Below, piece by piece: positions 19,745 to 28,465 of a stretch of 64,000 nucleotides of DNA. The notes below the pieces were generated by a model that saw only the letters and a program-made list of their open reading frames with translations, was not told where the DNA came from and searched no databases. Both the position numbers and the translations under genes were made by a program. Source of the stretch: Lautropia dentalis (lineage in GTDB: Bacteria; Pseudomonadota; Gammaproteobacteria; Burkholderiales; Burkholderiaceae_E); assembly GCF_003892345.1 (NCBI RefSeq), contig NZ_RRUE01000001.1, positions 1,333,008-1,397,007 of the forward strand. Direction: 5' to 3'. How positions within the stretch are numbered: position 1 is the first letter of the stretch; the number at the start of each line of letters is the position of its first letter.

Positions 19745-20870
19745 CTGAGATTGAGATGGCTTTGGAACCGCAGGAAGAAGCAACCTCTGCCTTGTTGTTC
19801 AAAGCGTCGTGTTGCAAAAAACGACCGGAATCAGTTCCCTATGGTTAATACACAACACAAAACAAGATTAATTCATATTACACTTGCTTGTAGTATAACG
19901 GACGCCGTGAGGAACAAAAGCGCACATCACGTTCGACTGCAAAGAAAGCACACTGTCCAACCTCCCAAATAGGGAACGGTCATGAAAACGATGAACTTTT
20001 CAGCGCTGCTCCTTGTGATTTCCTGTTTGACAGCGCTGCCCGCGTGCAGCGACTACAAAAACAGCAAAACCAGCGAAACAGCATCAAAGGACCTCCATGA
20101 TGAAAGCATGGCAGAATGGCGCATAACCAGAAGCGAAGAAAGTCTGGCAGACAAAAAATCAGCAGGCGATACAAGCCGCCAAGGGAAAGAAATACTCATA
20201 AAGGCCATCAAATTCACCGAAGATGATCTGGACATATCTCAGGTCAGTTATCTTGAATTGTGCTCGCCAAAAAAGTGCATAAAAACACAGAAAAAACGCA
20301 ACAATATCGACTCGGTCGATAACATAAAAGGCCGGGCAAACGAAATAGGAAGAGTGTTTGTCGATAATGGTCTGGTAGAAATAAAAACAATAAGACTTCA
20401 TAAAACCAACCCTGGGTCGCCGGTCATTTCGTCAACGATATATCCATCAATAAACCTGGAGGCGATTCCGGATACTTTTGAAGTAATCCTGGTGGCCGCG
20501 TTCGGGAGCAACTGCAAAAATGACTGTCTGGTGAAAATCAGTGCCAGAAGTGAGCCCGTAATAAATGGTATATACAACCTTGTATACAACCCAATAGTCG
20601 GACTGGATGTCGATCTTGGATTCGGTGTCACGTTGCAAATACCAAAAAATGCGATTAAAAATCCTGAAATATTTATCGTAACCGTCGATGACATAGGGTC
20701 TGTTTATCCTCAAGTGGTTATATATCCAAGGGTTGTTCTTGATAAACCCGGGCGTATTTCAATAAAAGCAATCAGAAGTGCGGCAATAGGAAGTCTCGAA
20801 GAGATCCACGGGAAAAAACCTGTTCACTCTGGACATGAATCAAGGGATCTCGTCATCAACAGCACAGGCT
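19745..20870. other. AT-rich island inside the cobalamin cluster
   Basis: Base composition changes abruptly: from about 19800 to about 20870 the DNA is rich in A and T, with codons such as ATA, AAA and AGA that are rare elsewhere in the window, and it returns to GC-rich exactly at the beginning of cobC coding sequence. The island contains one lipoprotein gene and its promoter region. No transposase, integrase, tRNA end or direct repeat bounding it was found. Confidence 0.8.
19872..19899 (+). promoter_or_regulatory. Putative sigma70-type promoter of the lipoprotein gene
   Basis: TTCATA (19872-19877) and TATAAC (19894-19899) are separated by 16 bp, about 80 bp upstream of the lipoprotein ATG. 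The match is moderate, and the AT-rich surroundings raise the chance of a false hit. Confidence 0.4.
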
Positions 20871-20914
20871 CAGATGAATCCAGCGCCCTCACATCTTTCC
20901 CATGGCGGGCCTGA
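19982..20914 (+). CDS. Putative lipoprotein, unknown function, of foreign composition
   Basis: 310-residue protein with a lipoprotein signal peptide: basic MKTMN, a hydrophobic stretch and the lipobox LPAC with the modified Cys at residue 22. The mature part is Lys/Ser/Ile-rich, with a Cys pair near CSPKKC and another near NCKNDC, and a beta-rich C-terminal half (VILVAAFG, VIYPRVVLDKPGRISIKA). I recognise no family. A ribosome site GGGAACGG precedes the ATG. The last about 14 codons read into the start of cobC in another frame, so the native C-terminus may have been replaced at the junction. Codon use differs sharply from every neighbour, suggesting acquisition by transfer. Confidence 0.75.
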   Translation: MKTMNFSALLLVISCLTALPACSDYKNSKTSETASKDLHDESMAEWRITRSEESLADKKSAGDTSRQGKEILIKAIKFTEDDLDISQVSYLELCSPKKCIKTQKKRNNIDSVDNIKGRANEIGRVFVDNGLVEIKTIRLHKTNPGSPVISSTIYPSINLEAIPDTFEVILVAAFGSNCKNDCLVKISARSEPVINGIYNLVYNPIVGLDVDLGFGVTLQIPKNAIKNPEIFIVTVDDIGSVYPQVVIYPRVVLDKPGRISIKAIRSAAIGSLEEIHGKKPVHSGHESRDLVINSTGSDESSALTSFPWRA

Positions 20915-22238
20915 TGCCCTGGGCATTCCCCCGCACGATTTTTCCACCAACGCCAACGCCTGCGGCCCCTGCCCGCCGGTGCTGCAGGCCCTGCAGCAGG
21001 CGTCGGTGCACACCTACCCGGATCCGGCCTGCACGGCCGTGCGACAGCGGCTGGGCCGGTGGCATGGGGTGGATGCAGCGCGGATCGTCATCGGTGCCAG
21101 CGCCAGCGAGCTGATCTTCCGGCTCACGGCAGCCCTGGGCATGATCGGGCAGGGCAGACAGGCGGGTGCGGGCGTACCGTCCGCGCATGACCCGTTGCCA
21201 GTTCGGGCAGGACTGCCATTAGCCGGGGCGTCCCCGTTGCCGCCGCCGGTGGTCTGGGTACCCCGGCATGCCTATGGCGACTATGCGCGAGCTGCCCATG
21301 CGCACGGACTGCCCGTGCGCGTCTGGGACACTGTCCGGGATACCCCGCAGGAGGCGGCGGATTCCAGCCGAAGTGGCGCGTCGTGCCCCCTGCAACTGCT
21401 CTGGGCCACCGAACCATCCAGTCCGCTGGGCCATACGCCCGAAGGGCTGGCAGATGCCGTGCATACACGATCGTCGCATGCACGGCAGACTGCAACCGTA
21501 CTGCAGGGCGTCCCGGGGGACTCGCCCCCGCTCTGGGTGCTGGACCGGGCCTATGCACCCCTGCGCCTGAGCGGCACCGATCCTTTCACACCGGCGGCCC
21601 TGGATGTGGTCTGGCAGCTGTTCTCGCCCAACAAGGCGCTGGGGATGACGGGGGTGCGTGGGGCCTGGCTGGTGGCACCGGCCGCCTGTCTGAACGATTC
21701 CGGCAGCCTGCAGGCCGAACTGTTCGGGCGCCTGCAGGCGCTGGCCCCATCGTGGCCGCTGGGCGCCCATGGCGAGGCCATGCTGATGGCCTGGCCCGAG
21801 CCTGCCGTGCAGCAGTGGCTGGCCCTCAGCCTCGACACGCTGCGTGACTGGAAGGCACGGCTGGAAGAGGGCCTGCGCCGTCGTGGCTGGACCGTACTGC
21901 CCAGTGTCAGCACCTTCTGCTGTGCCCGACCACCACGATCCGCGCTGGAGGCTGCCCTGAGCATGATGCGCCCATCCGATATGCCCACACCAGCCGCCGA
22001 CAGGTTCACACCAGCCAATCAGGTGCCGGACACGCGGGGGTCATCGACACCATTCGGGCATGCCATGCGGGATGCGCACACGCCCGGAGAAAGGACTCAG
22101 CTGGCCCTGCTGGCCATGCTCCGGCAGCAGGGCATCAAGCTGCGCGATGCAACGTCCTTCGGGTTGCCCGGCTGGTTCCGCCTCGGCGTGCGCCCTCCGG
22201 AAAGCCAGCAGGCCCTGTGGCGGGCGCTGGAAGGGTAA
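20835..22238 (+). CDS. cobC: Threonine-phosphate decarboxylase-like PLP enzyme CobC
   Basis: 467-residue fold-type I PLP enzyme of the CobC/CobD(Salmonella)/HisC group, which supplies aminopropanol phosphate for the corrin side arm. It opens with SHGGPDALGIPPHDFSTNANACGP, typical of CobC, and the Schiff-base Lys is in FSPNKALGMTGVRGAW (Lys near 265). Two Pro/Ala-rich inserts (about 105-135 and 375-418) interrupt it. Two starts are possible: ATG 20835, which lies in the AT-rich island, and ATG 20874, exactly where GC-rich sequence begins; the latter is likely the original. It overlaps the lipoprotein gene by 41-80 bp. Confidence 0.85.
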   Translation: MNQGISSSTAQAQMNPAPSHLSHGGPDALGIPPHDFSTNANACGPCPPVLQALQQASVHTYPDPACTAVRQRLGRWHGVDAARIVIGASASELIFRLTAALGMIGQGRQAGAGVPSAHDPLPVRAGLPLAGASPLPPPVVWVPRHAYGDYARAAHAHGLPVRVWDTVRDTPQEAADSSRSGASCPLQLLWATEPSSPLGHTPEGLADAVHTRSSHARQTATVLQGVPGDSPPLWVLDRAYAPLRLSGTDPFTPAALDVVWQLFSPNKALGMTGVRGAWLVAPAACLNDSGSLQAELFGRLQALAPSWPLGAHGEAMLMAWPEPAVQQWLALSLDTLRDWKARLEEGLRRRGWTVLPSVSTFCCARPPRSALEAALSMMRPSDMPTPAADRFTPANQVPDTRGSSTPFGHAMRDAHTPGERTQLALLAMLRQQGIKLRDATSFGLPGWFRLGVRPPESQQALWRALEG

Positions 22239-22306
22239 TCCCTACCTGCGCACGCCCCCTGTTCTGGCTCAAGGAAACATCCGTCCGTGCCTTTACCATA
22301 CGGCGC

Positions 22307-23206
22307 ATGAACGCCTCTTCTCCTGTTTCGGGCTGGCGCCGCTGGTGGCTGGGTGTACGTCCGGCCACCCTGGGTCTGTCACTGGTTCCCGTCTTCCTGG
22401 GTACGGCCCTAGGCATCCATCTGGGCGCAGTCTCCAGTCTGCCGTCGCTGCTGCTGGCCTGTGGCTGCGTGCTGGGCATTCAGGCCGGCACCAACCTGTT
22501 CAACGATGCAGGCGACGGTGCCCGGGGCGCCGATGGGCCCGAACGGCTGGGGCCGCAACGGCTGGTGGGCAGTGGTCTGGCCACGGTGGCCGAAGTGCGC
22601 CGTGCGGCCTGTCTGTGCTTTGGTCTGGCCCTGCTGGGCGGACTGGTGCTGGCGTGGCAGCACGGGGCCGTGATCATTGTCATCGGGTTGGCCTCGCTGC
22701 TGGCCGGCTGGCTCTATTCGGCGGGGCCACGACCGCTGTCACATTCGCCGTGGGGCGAGAGCGTGGTGCTGCTGTTCTTCGGGCTGGTGGCCGTGAGCGG
22801 CAGCTGCTTTCTGCAGACGGGCCGGTTTTCGGCGCTGTCACTGCTGTTCGGCCTCGTGCCGGGCGTGCACTCGGCGGCCGTGCTGCTGGTCAACAACACC
22901 CGCGATCTGGTGCAGGACCGGGCGGCCGGCCGCACTACGCTGGCCAGCCTGCTGGGGGAACGGCGGGCCCGCTGGCTGTACACGGGGCTGATCCTGCTGC
23001 CCTTTGCCCTGCTGCCCCTGCTGGCCATGGCGCTGTCGCAGCCGCTGGTGGGGATCGCTCCCCTGGTGCTGCTGCCGCTGGCCGTGCTGGCCATCCGGCA
23101 TTTTGCCGTGCGGCAGGGCCGGGCACTGAACCTGCAGCTGAAGGAAACCGCCCGGCTGCAGGCCCTGCTGTGTGCCGTGCTGGTCTTCTGTCTGCTCTGG
23201 GGATGA
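22307..23206 (+). CDS. menA: MenA-like UbiA-family prenyltransferase
   Basis: 299-residue membrane prenyltransferase with about eight helices. The two Asp-rich sites are typical of 1,4-dihydroxy-2-naphthoate polyprenyltransferase: NLFNDAGDGARGAD with PERLGPQRLVGSG (about residues 63-88) and LLVNNTRDLVQDRAAGRTTLA (about 192-212). MenA makes demethylmenaquinone. I chose ATG 22307 because it leads directly into the first conserved helix (WWLGVRPATLGLSLVPVFLG). No other menaquinone genes are in the window, so the substrate rests on family resemblance only. Confidence 0.85.
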   Translation: MNASSPVSGWRRWWLGVRPATLGLSLVPVFLGTALGIHLGAVSSLPSLLLACGCVLGIQAGTNLFNDAGDGARGADGPERLGPQRLVGSGLATVAEVRRAACLCFGLALLGGLVLAWQHGAVIIVIGLASLLAGWLYSAGPRPLSHSPWGESVVLLFFGLVAVSGSCFLQTGRFSALSLLFGLVPGVHSAAVLLVNNTRDLVQDRAAGRTTLASLLGERRARWLYTGLILLPFALLPLLAMALSQPLVGIAPLVLLPLAVLAIRHFAVRQGRALNLQLKETARLQALLCAVLVFCLLWG

Positions 23207-23289
23207 GCGCAGCAGGAGGCGCCCGGTAGCGCCCCCGTTATAGACCGTTCGTCTCCCCTGGGTCGCAGGCATGCCACGGTGTCAACGGA

Positions 23290-23325
23290 CCTGTCCGTGC
23301 GGGAAGAGCACGCAAACCGGACAGG
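23290..23325. terminator. Hairpin between convergent menA and tehB
   Basis: CCTGTCCGTGC and GCACG...CGGACAGG form a stem of about 7-11 bp in the gap between two convergent genes. There is no clear T-run on either strand, so termination activity is only suggested by position. Confidence 0.35.
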
Positions 23326-23343
23326 CCCGGAACTGCCGCTCTC

Positions 23344-24228
23344 TCAGTCCGGCTTGCGCGCAAACAGCGTGGCAAAGCGCATTTCGATGCGGTTGCCGTT
23401 TTCGTCGGTCTTGTGCAGCTTGCCGGGGTTCTCGTTGTACTTGATGATCTCCCAGCCGGCGTTCTCGTACTGGGCCTTCAGCTCGCCCGGCTGGAAGCGG
23501 AACGGGAAGGGCATGCGGCATGGGTAATCAGTGCTGTCCATGGCGCTGACGATCAGGTTATGGCCGCCCGGGGCGGTCTGTTCCTGCATCTGGCTCACCA
23601 GCATCTTTGCACTGGCCGGTTGCAGGAACATCAGCACGACGGTCGAGAACACGAAGTCGTACGGGCCGTCGAAATCCAGCGCGCCCACATCGTTGAGGTC
23701 CACCTCGCTGATGTAGATGTCATCGTCCAGCCCTTCGGCTTCGGCAATGCGGCCCAGATTGGCCAGACTGTCCGGGTTCCAGTCCCAGGCGTCCACGGCA
23801 AAGCCCCTCCTGGCCAGATAGAGCGTGTTGCGTCCGTTGCCGCAGCCCACATCCAGTGCGCGCCCCACCGTCACCTGCGGGGCGGCCTCGATCACCTCCG
23901 AGTGCGTGCGGGTCAGCTCGTAGCGCTTGGAGAAGTAGTCGGCCGGCTCGCAGAGAAAGTCCATCTGGCATTCGATATCGGGCGACATCGACACGATCTG
24001 GTGCCACTGCTGCGGCTCCAGCCGCGGCGGCTGGTGTTCGGGATCGAAGGTGAAGCGCTCGGTGACCTGGCCATCGTCGGAGAGCATGACGAATTCCACC
24101 GAGCCTTTCAGGATTTTCAGCTGTGCCCAGGTGCCCACCTTGGTGTTGTGAGGCTGCTGCAGCCCCTGCGGGACATTCTCGTAGTGCCACACGGGCATGC
24201 GCTTGTAGACGATCAGTTCTTCGCTCAT
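23344..24228 (-). CDS. tehB: TehB-type SAM-dependent methyltransferase with N-terminal cupin-like domain
   Basis: 294-residue protein. The first about 90 residues are the DUF1971-like beta domain found in long TehB proteins (YKRMPVWHYENVPQGLQQPHNTKVGTWAQL in part, FTFDPEHQPPRLEPQQWHQI). The remainder is a class I methyltransferase with the SAM motif ALDVGCGNGRNTLYLARRG (about residues 122-140) and FVFSTVVLMFLQP. TehB enzymes detoxify tellurite by methylation and are often carried for other chalcogen or xenobiotic detoxification. It stands alone on the minus strand. Confidence 0.9.
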   Translation of the reverse strand: MSEELIVYKRMPVWHYENVPQGLQQPHNTKVGTWAQLKILKGSVEFVMLSDDGQVTERFTFDPEHQPPRLEPQQWHQIVSMSPDIECQMDFLCEPADYFSKRYELTRTHSEVIEAAPQVTVGRALDVGCGNGRNTLYLARRGFAVDAWDWNPDSLANLGRIAEAEGLDDDIYISEVDLNDVGALDFDGPYDFVFSTVVLMFLQPASAKMLVSQMQEQTAPGGHNLIVSAMDSTDYPCRMPFPFRFQPGELKAQYENAGWEIIKYNENPGKLHKTDENGNRIEMRFATLFARKPD

Positions 24229-24412
24229 GACATTCCTGACAAAAGGGGGGCAGGTGCCTGGAGCAGACAGGCCATGGACGGACCTGCCTGCAGCAGCTTC
24301 TCATTCCGGGCCTTATGTTAGCGCGTCCTGTTGCCTTTTTTGGCGATGTTGCCGGATCCGGGGCCTCCGTACGTGTGTCCCCGGAATACCGGTGCTGCCC
24401 GGGGCAGGCGAA

Positions 24413-24505
24413 TCAGGCGGTTTTCACGCCCATCTTCTTCAGCAGCTCGTCGGCCGCCAGAATGCCCAGGGCATTGCCGGCCAGCGGGCTGTCGCCGGTC
24501 AGCAG
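24413..24505 (-). pseudogene. 3' relic of hchA (Hsp31 glyoxalase/chaperone, DJ-1 family)
   Basis: An open stretch ending in TGA at 24415-24413 reads LLTGDSPLAGNALGILAADE and then LLKKMGVKTA. This matches the very end of Hsp31/HchA proteins as I know them (LLTGDSP, AANALGKLAA). Nothing resembling the rest of the protein lies upstream; instead the terminator of pgm follows within 20 bp. It is therefore a fragment left after deletion of the body of the gene. The resemblance is about 28 residues long, so the family call is good but not certain. Confidence 0.65.
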
Positions 24506-24522
24506 CAGAAGGAGAGGATGTG

Positions 24523-24550
24523 AAAACGCGCCCTCTTGCGGAAGGCGCGT
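24523..24550 (-). terminator. Rho-independent terminator of pgm
   Basis: On the minus strand ACGCGCC (24550-24544) pairs with GGCGCGT (24532-24526) around an 11-nt loop and is followed by TTTTC. It begins about 33 bp after the pgm stop. Confidence 0.8.
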
Positions 24551-24582
24551 CCATGTCAGGATGAATGGTCAGGGGTGACGGG

Positions 24583-26247
24583 TCAGCCCTTCAGCGCAGC
24601 CGACACCACCTCGCGGGCCTCGGCCTGTACCTGGGCCAGATGCTCCGGTCCCCTGAAGGATTCGGCGTAGATCTTGTACACATCCTCCGTGCCCGAGGGG
24701 CGGGCGGCAAACCAGGCGTTTTCGGTCACCACCTTCAGGCCACCGATCTTCGCACCGTTGCCCGGGGCTTCGGTGAGCCGGGTGGTGATGGGCTCACCGG
24801 CCAGCGTACCGGCCTTCACGTCCTCCGGCGACAGGGCGGCCAGTTTGGCCTTCTGTTCGCGGTTGGCCGGGGCGTCCACACGGGCATAGGCCGGACTGCC
24901 GAAGCGGGCCGTCAGCTCGGCATAGTGCTGGCTGGGTGTCTTGCCGGTACGGGCCAGAATCTCCGAGGCCAGCAGGGCCAGGATGATGCCGTCCTTGTCG
25001 GTGCTCCACACCGTGCCGTCGTGCCGCAGGAAGGAGGCACCGGCCGATTCTTCACCCCCGAACGGGCCGCTGCCATCGAGCAGGCCGGGGACGAACCACT
25101 TGAAGCCCACCGGCACCTCCACCAGCCTGCGGCCCAGCGACTGGGCGACGCGGTCGATCATCGAGCTGCTGACCAGCGTTTTGCCGATGAAGCCGTCCTT
25201 CGGCCACTGGCTGCGGGCACCGAACAGGTACTGGATGGCCACGGCCAGATAGTGGTTGGGGTTCATCAGGCCGGCATCCGGCGTGACGATGCCGTGACGG
25301 TCGGCGTCGGCGTCATTGCCGGTGGCAATGTCGTACTTGCTCTTTTGCTGCACCAGGCTGGCCATGGCGTTGGGCGAGCTGCAGTCCATGCGGATCTTGC
25401 CGTCCCAGTCCAGTGTCATGAAGCGCCAGGTGGCATCCACCAGCGGGTTGACCACCGTCAGGTTCAGCTTGTGACGGTCGGCAATGGCGGCCCAGTAATC
25501 GACCGAGGCACCGCCCAGCGGATCGGCACCGATGTGCACATGGGCGCCGCGGATGGCGTCCAGATCGAGCACATGGGGCAGGTCGTTCACATAGGTGCCC
25601 AGATAGTCATAGGCGTGGGCGGCCTTGCGAGCCTTCTCGAACGGCACCCGCTTCACGCCCTTCAGCCCATCACGGATGTACTCGTTGGCCTTGGCGGCAA
25701 TCCATTTGGTGGCGTCGGTGTCGGCCGGGCCGCCGTGCGGCGGGTTGTACTTGAAGCCGCCGTCGGTGGGCGGGTTGTGCGACGGGGTGACGACGATGCC
25801 GTCGGCCATCCCCCGGTTGGCCGGCAGGTCGTTCACGCCGCCGATCTTGCCGCGGTTGGCCCGCAGGATGGCGTGCGACACGGCGGGTGTGGGCGTGTAA
25901 CGGTCGGCGGCGTCCACGCAGACTTCCACGCCGTTGGCCACCAGCACCTCCAGTGCCGACGCCCAGGCGGGCTCGGACAGGCCGTGCGTGTCACGACCGA
26001 TGAACAGCGGGCCGTCGAAGCCCTGGGCCTTGCGGTAGTCACAGATGGCCTGGGTGGTGGCCAGGATGTGATCTTCGTTGAAGGTGGTCTTCAGGCTGCT
26101 GCCGCGGTGGCCGGAGGTGCCGAAGGCCACCTGCTGGTCGATGACGGAGGGATCCGGCTTGCGGGTGTAATAGGCCGTGATCAGCGTGGCAACGTCGATC
26201 AGGTCTTCGGGCAGGGCAACGGTACCGGCACGAGGGTGATGGGACAT
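24583..26247 (-). CDS. pgm: Phosphoglucomutase, alpha-D-glucose phosphate-specific
   Basis: 554-residue enzyme interconverting glucose 1-phosphate and glucose 6-phosphate, close to the 546-residue enterobacterial Pgm. Visible blocks are [22 protein letters not shown] near the N-terminus, the phosphoserine loop [20 protein letters not shown] (Ser near 151), the metal-binding [12 protein letters not shown], the sugar-binding [11 protein letters not shown] and the phosphate-binding [15 protein letters not shown] near the end. I chose the ATG at 26247 ([18 protein letters not shown]); an upstream in-frame ATG at 26319 adds 24 unconserved residues. Confidence 0.96.
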   Translation of the reverse strand: MSHHPRAGTVALPEDLIDVATLITAYYTRKPDPSVIDQQVAFGTSGHRGSSLKTTFNEDHILATTQAICDYRKAQGFDGPLFIGRDTHGLSEPAWASALEVLVANGVEVCVDAADRYTPTPAVSHAILRANRGKIGGVNDLPANRGMADGIVVTPSHNPPTDGGFKYNPPHGGPADTDATKWIAAKANEYIRDGLKGVKRVPFEKARKAAHAYDYLGTYVNDLPHVLDLDAIRGAHVHIGADPLGGASVDYWAAIADRHKLNLTVVNPLVDATWRFMTLDWDGKIRMDCSSPNAMASLVQQKSKYDIATGNDADADRHGIVTPDAGLMNPNHYLAVAIQYLFGARSQWPKDGFIGKTLVSSSMIDRVAQSLGRRLVEVPVGFKWFVPGLLDGSGPFGGEESAGASFLRHDGTVWSTDKDGIILALLASEILARTGKTPSQHYAELTARFGSPAYARVDAPANREQKAKLAALSPEDVKAGTLAGEPITTRLTEAPGNGAKIGGLKVVTENAWFAARPSGTEDVYKIYAESFRGPEHLAQVQAEAREVVSAALKG

Positions 26248-26402
26248 GGTTTGCGCTCCATGGCGGAAGGGTTCGGAAACACCTCTCATGTTACGCAAAT
26301 TCGGGCCGGTCAGTGCCAAAGCCAGTGCAACGCGGCCGGCAGGTCATCGAAGAATGGGGGCGCCCCGGGAAAGAGGCCCTGTTGCCCCGTTCTGCAAGCC
26401 CA

Positions 26403-26431
26403 GGGAAGCCTCTGCAAAAGTCTGCGAGCGC
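26403..26431 (+). repeat. Dispersed repeat family 1, end fragment at 26.4 kb
   Basis: GGGAAGCCTCTGCAAAAGTC followed by TGCGAGCGC matches the terminal inverted repeat of the complete copy at 38773-38933. Only one end is present. It lies between pgm and tRNA-Asn. Confidence 0.8.
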
Positions 26432-26493
26432 GAATGATTCCATGGCACGCGCCAGCAGGCTCTGGAAAAACAGTCCGTTTGCACCACGGGCGC

Positions 26494-26530
26494 AAAAAAC
26501 AAAAGCCCAACCGGTGAGGGCTGGGCTTTT
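26494..26530 (-). terminator. Rho-independent terminator after tRNA-Asn
   Basis: On the minus strand AAAAGCCCAGCC (26530-26519) and GGTTGGGCTTTT (26512-26501) form a strong stem followed by GTTTTTT. It starts about 9 bp after the tRNA CCA end. Confidence 0.9.
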
Positions 26531-26538
26531 GAGAAATC

Positions 26539-26614
26539 TGGCTCCCCGACCTGGGCTCGAACCAGGGACCTGCGGATTAACAGTCCGTCGCTCTACCGAC
26601 TGAGCTATCGGGGA
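26539..26614 (-). tRNA. tRNA-Asn (GTT)
   Basis: 76-nt cloverleaf with acceptor TCCCCGA/TCGGGGA, D arm TAGCTCAGTCGGTAGAGC, anticodon loop CTGTTAA with anticodon GTT, and T arm GGTTCGAGCC. The CCA end is encoded (TGG on the plus strand at 26539-26541). Confidence 0.98.
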
Positions 26615-26823
26615 AAGAACGTTATTATAGCCTGTGATTTTTGAAACGCAAGCGGCTGTTGCAAAAAACTTTCAGGCCGGATGCCGAAGCACCCGGTTGA
26701 TGCGCCAGACGTGCTGCAGCACCAACAAACGAGGATTATAGACGGATTCACGGCCCTGTCCAGTCGACAGGGGTGATTTGCCCATTCCTGTTGTTTTCTG
26801 GCAAAGGGTCGTTCTGAGGCCCC

Positions 26824-28035
26824 TTACTTCGCCAGCACGCTGGCAATGGCCCTGGCCACCGTCTCGACGTTTTTGTCGTTCAGCGCAGCCACGCAGATGC
26901 GGCCGCTGCTGACGGCGTAGATGCCATGGTCGACCTTCAGCGCCTCGACCTGATCCGCGGTGAGGCCCGAGTACGAGAACATGCCGCGCTGCCGCTCGAT
27001 GAACGAGAAGTCGCGGTCGATGCCGGCTGCGGCCAGCCCGGCCACCAGGGCCTTGCGCATGGCCTTGATGCGCACGCGCATGGCGCCCAGTTCGCTTTCC
27101 CACTGGCGGCGCAGCGTGTCGTCGTTCAGCACGCGCTGCACCACCTGGGCACCGTGGGTGGGCGGGTTGGAGTAGTTGCAGCGGATGACGCGCTTGAGCT
27201 GGCTCAGCACGCGGGCGGCTTCGTCGGCATCGGACAGCACCACGGTCAGGGCGCCCACGCGCTCACCATACAGCGAGAACGATTTGGAGAACGAGCTGGA
27301 CACGAAGAAGGGCAGGGAGGTGGCCGCAAAGGCGCGGATCACGGCACCGTCTTCCTCGATGCCATCCCCGAAACCCTGATACGCGATGTCGAGGAAGGGC
27401 ACATGACCGGCTGCCTGCAGCGCCGCCAGCACCTGGGTCCACTGCTCGGGGCTCAGATCCACCCCGGTCGGGTTGTGGCAGCAGGCGTGCAGGACGAAGA
27501 TCGAGCCCGGTCTGGCCTCCTTCAGGCACTTGAGCAGCCCGTCGAAGTCCACACCGTGGGTGGCGGCGTCGTAGTACGGGTAGGTCTGGACCTCGAAGCC
27601 GGCCCCTTCGAAGATGGCCCGGTGATTTTCCCAGCTGGGGTTGCTGATGTAGACCGTCGTGCCTTCCGGCGTGAAGCGGCGCAGCAGGTCGGCGCCGATC
27701 TTCAGGCCACCGGTGCCGCCCAGGGCCTCCGCGGTGATGGCACGCTTGCCGGTGATGACCGGCGACTGGGCACCGAACAGCAGCTTCTGCACGGCCTGGT
27801 CGTAGAGGGCGATGCCGTCGATGGGCAGATAGCCGCGCGGCGCGTGCAGCGCGTTGAGCTGGTCCTCGGCGGTGCGGACGCATTCCAGCAGCGGCAGCTT
27901 GCCATTCTCGTCATAGTAGACGCCCACGCCCAGATTGACCTTGGTGGGGCGGGTATCGGCGTTGTAGGCTTCGGTCACGCCCAGAATGGGGTCGCGGGGG
28001 GCGAGGGGAACGGCGGAAAACAGGGAACTGGCCAC
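26824..28035 (-). CDS. Aromatic-amino-acid / aspartate aminotransferase (class I alpha)
   Basis: 403-residue PLP aminotransferase of the AspC/TyrB subgroup: PRDPILGVTEAYNADTRPTKVNLGVGVYYDENG (in part), the Asn in HACCHNPTGVDL, and the Schiff-base Lys in SSSFSKSFSLYGERVGAL (about residue 250), with Arg in RGMFSYSGL near the end. It transfers amino groups between aspartate or aromatic amino acids and 2-oxoglutarate. I chose a GTG at 28035, preceded by GGAG at suitable spacing; longer in-frame starts run through a dispersed repeat copy at 28070-28104. AspC versus TyrB specificity cannot be decided here. Confidence 0.92.
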   Translation of the reverse strand: MASSLFSAVPLAPRDPILGVTEAYNADTRPTKVNLGVGVYYDENGKLPLLECVRTAEDQLNALHAPRGYLPIDGIALYDQAVQKLLFGAQSPVITGKRAITAEALGGTGGLKIGADLLRRFTPEGTTVYISNPSWENHRAIFEGAGFEVQTYPYYDAATHGVDFDGLLKCLKEARPGSIFVLHACCHNPTGVDLSPEQWTQVLAALQAAGHVPFLDIAYQGFGDGIEEDGAVIRAFAATSLPFFVSSSFSKSFSLYGERVGALTVVLSDADEAARVLSQLKRVIRCNYSNPPTHGAQVVQRVLNDDTLRRQWESELGAMRVRIKAMRKALVAGLAAAGIDRDFSFIERQRGMFSYSGLTADQVEALKVDHGIYAVSSGRICVAALNDKNVETVARAIASVLAK

Positions 28036-28069
28036 GGCTGGATGCTCCAGGAAGGCTTCCCGCCTGCCA

Positions 28070-28104
28070 GAGAGCCCCTGCAGAAGTCTGCGAGGGCGGA
28101 GGCT
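28070..28104 (+). repeat. Dispersed repeat family 1, diverged end at 28.1 kb
   Basis: GAGAGCCCCTGCAGAAGTCT followed by GCGAGGGCG is a diverged copy of the family 1 terminus. It lies directly upstream of the chosen start of the aminotransferase gene. Confidence 0.6.
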
Positions 28105-28395
28105 CCCCGGGCCGTCGGCAGGAAGGGTTTGCAGGATGAAACGGCGCATCATGAGACCGCGGAATCCTCTTCCGGTGCACATGGCGCGGGCCGGCAACCC
28201 GGCCATGCGGGAACAGGAACCGGACCTGCAGAAGGCCGGTTTCGGCAGAAGGGCCGACGGAAGCCCTTGATCGTGGTGATTTTATAGCGTCGTATCCCGC
28301 CCCGACAGTGCCCGCGAAAAAATTGCTGCCTCGGGGCCCGTTCTGGTCTTTCGCCCCGCGGGGATGAACGGGTCCACTCACGGTGGGCGGTGGTG

Positions 28396-28465
28396 ACGCT
28401 GTCCGTTCTTCTGCCTCCACGGGGATGAATGGATCTTTCAGACCGTGGAGGACAGAACACAGCGT
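28396..28465. other. Long imperfect hairpin upstream of uvrB
   Basis: Left arm 28396-28422 (ACGCTGT, TTCT, CTCCACGG) and right arm 28443-28465 (CCGTGGAG, CAGAACACAGCGT) are complementary over about 23 positions with small bulges around a 20-nt loop. No T-run follows. Confidence 0.6.

Noticed and set aside
19751..19972. 73-codon frame upstream of the lipoprotein gene
   Set aside because: It overlaps the putative promoter, has no ribosome site and no recognisable domain.
19745..20914. Prophage or insertion sequence in the AT-rich island
   Set aside because: No integrase, transposase, terminal inverted repeats or target duplication could be seen.
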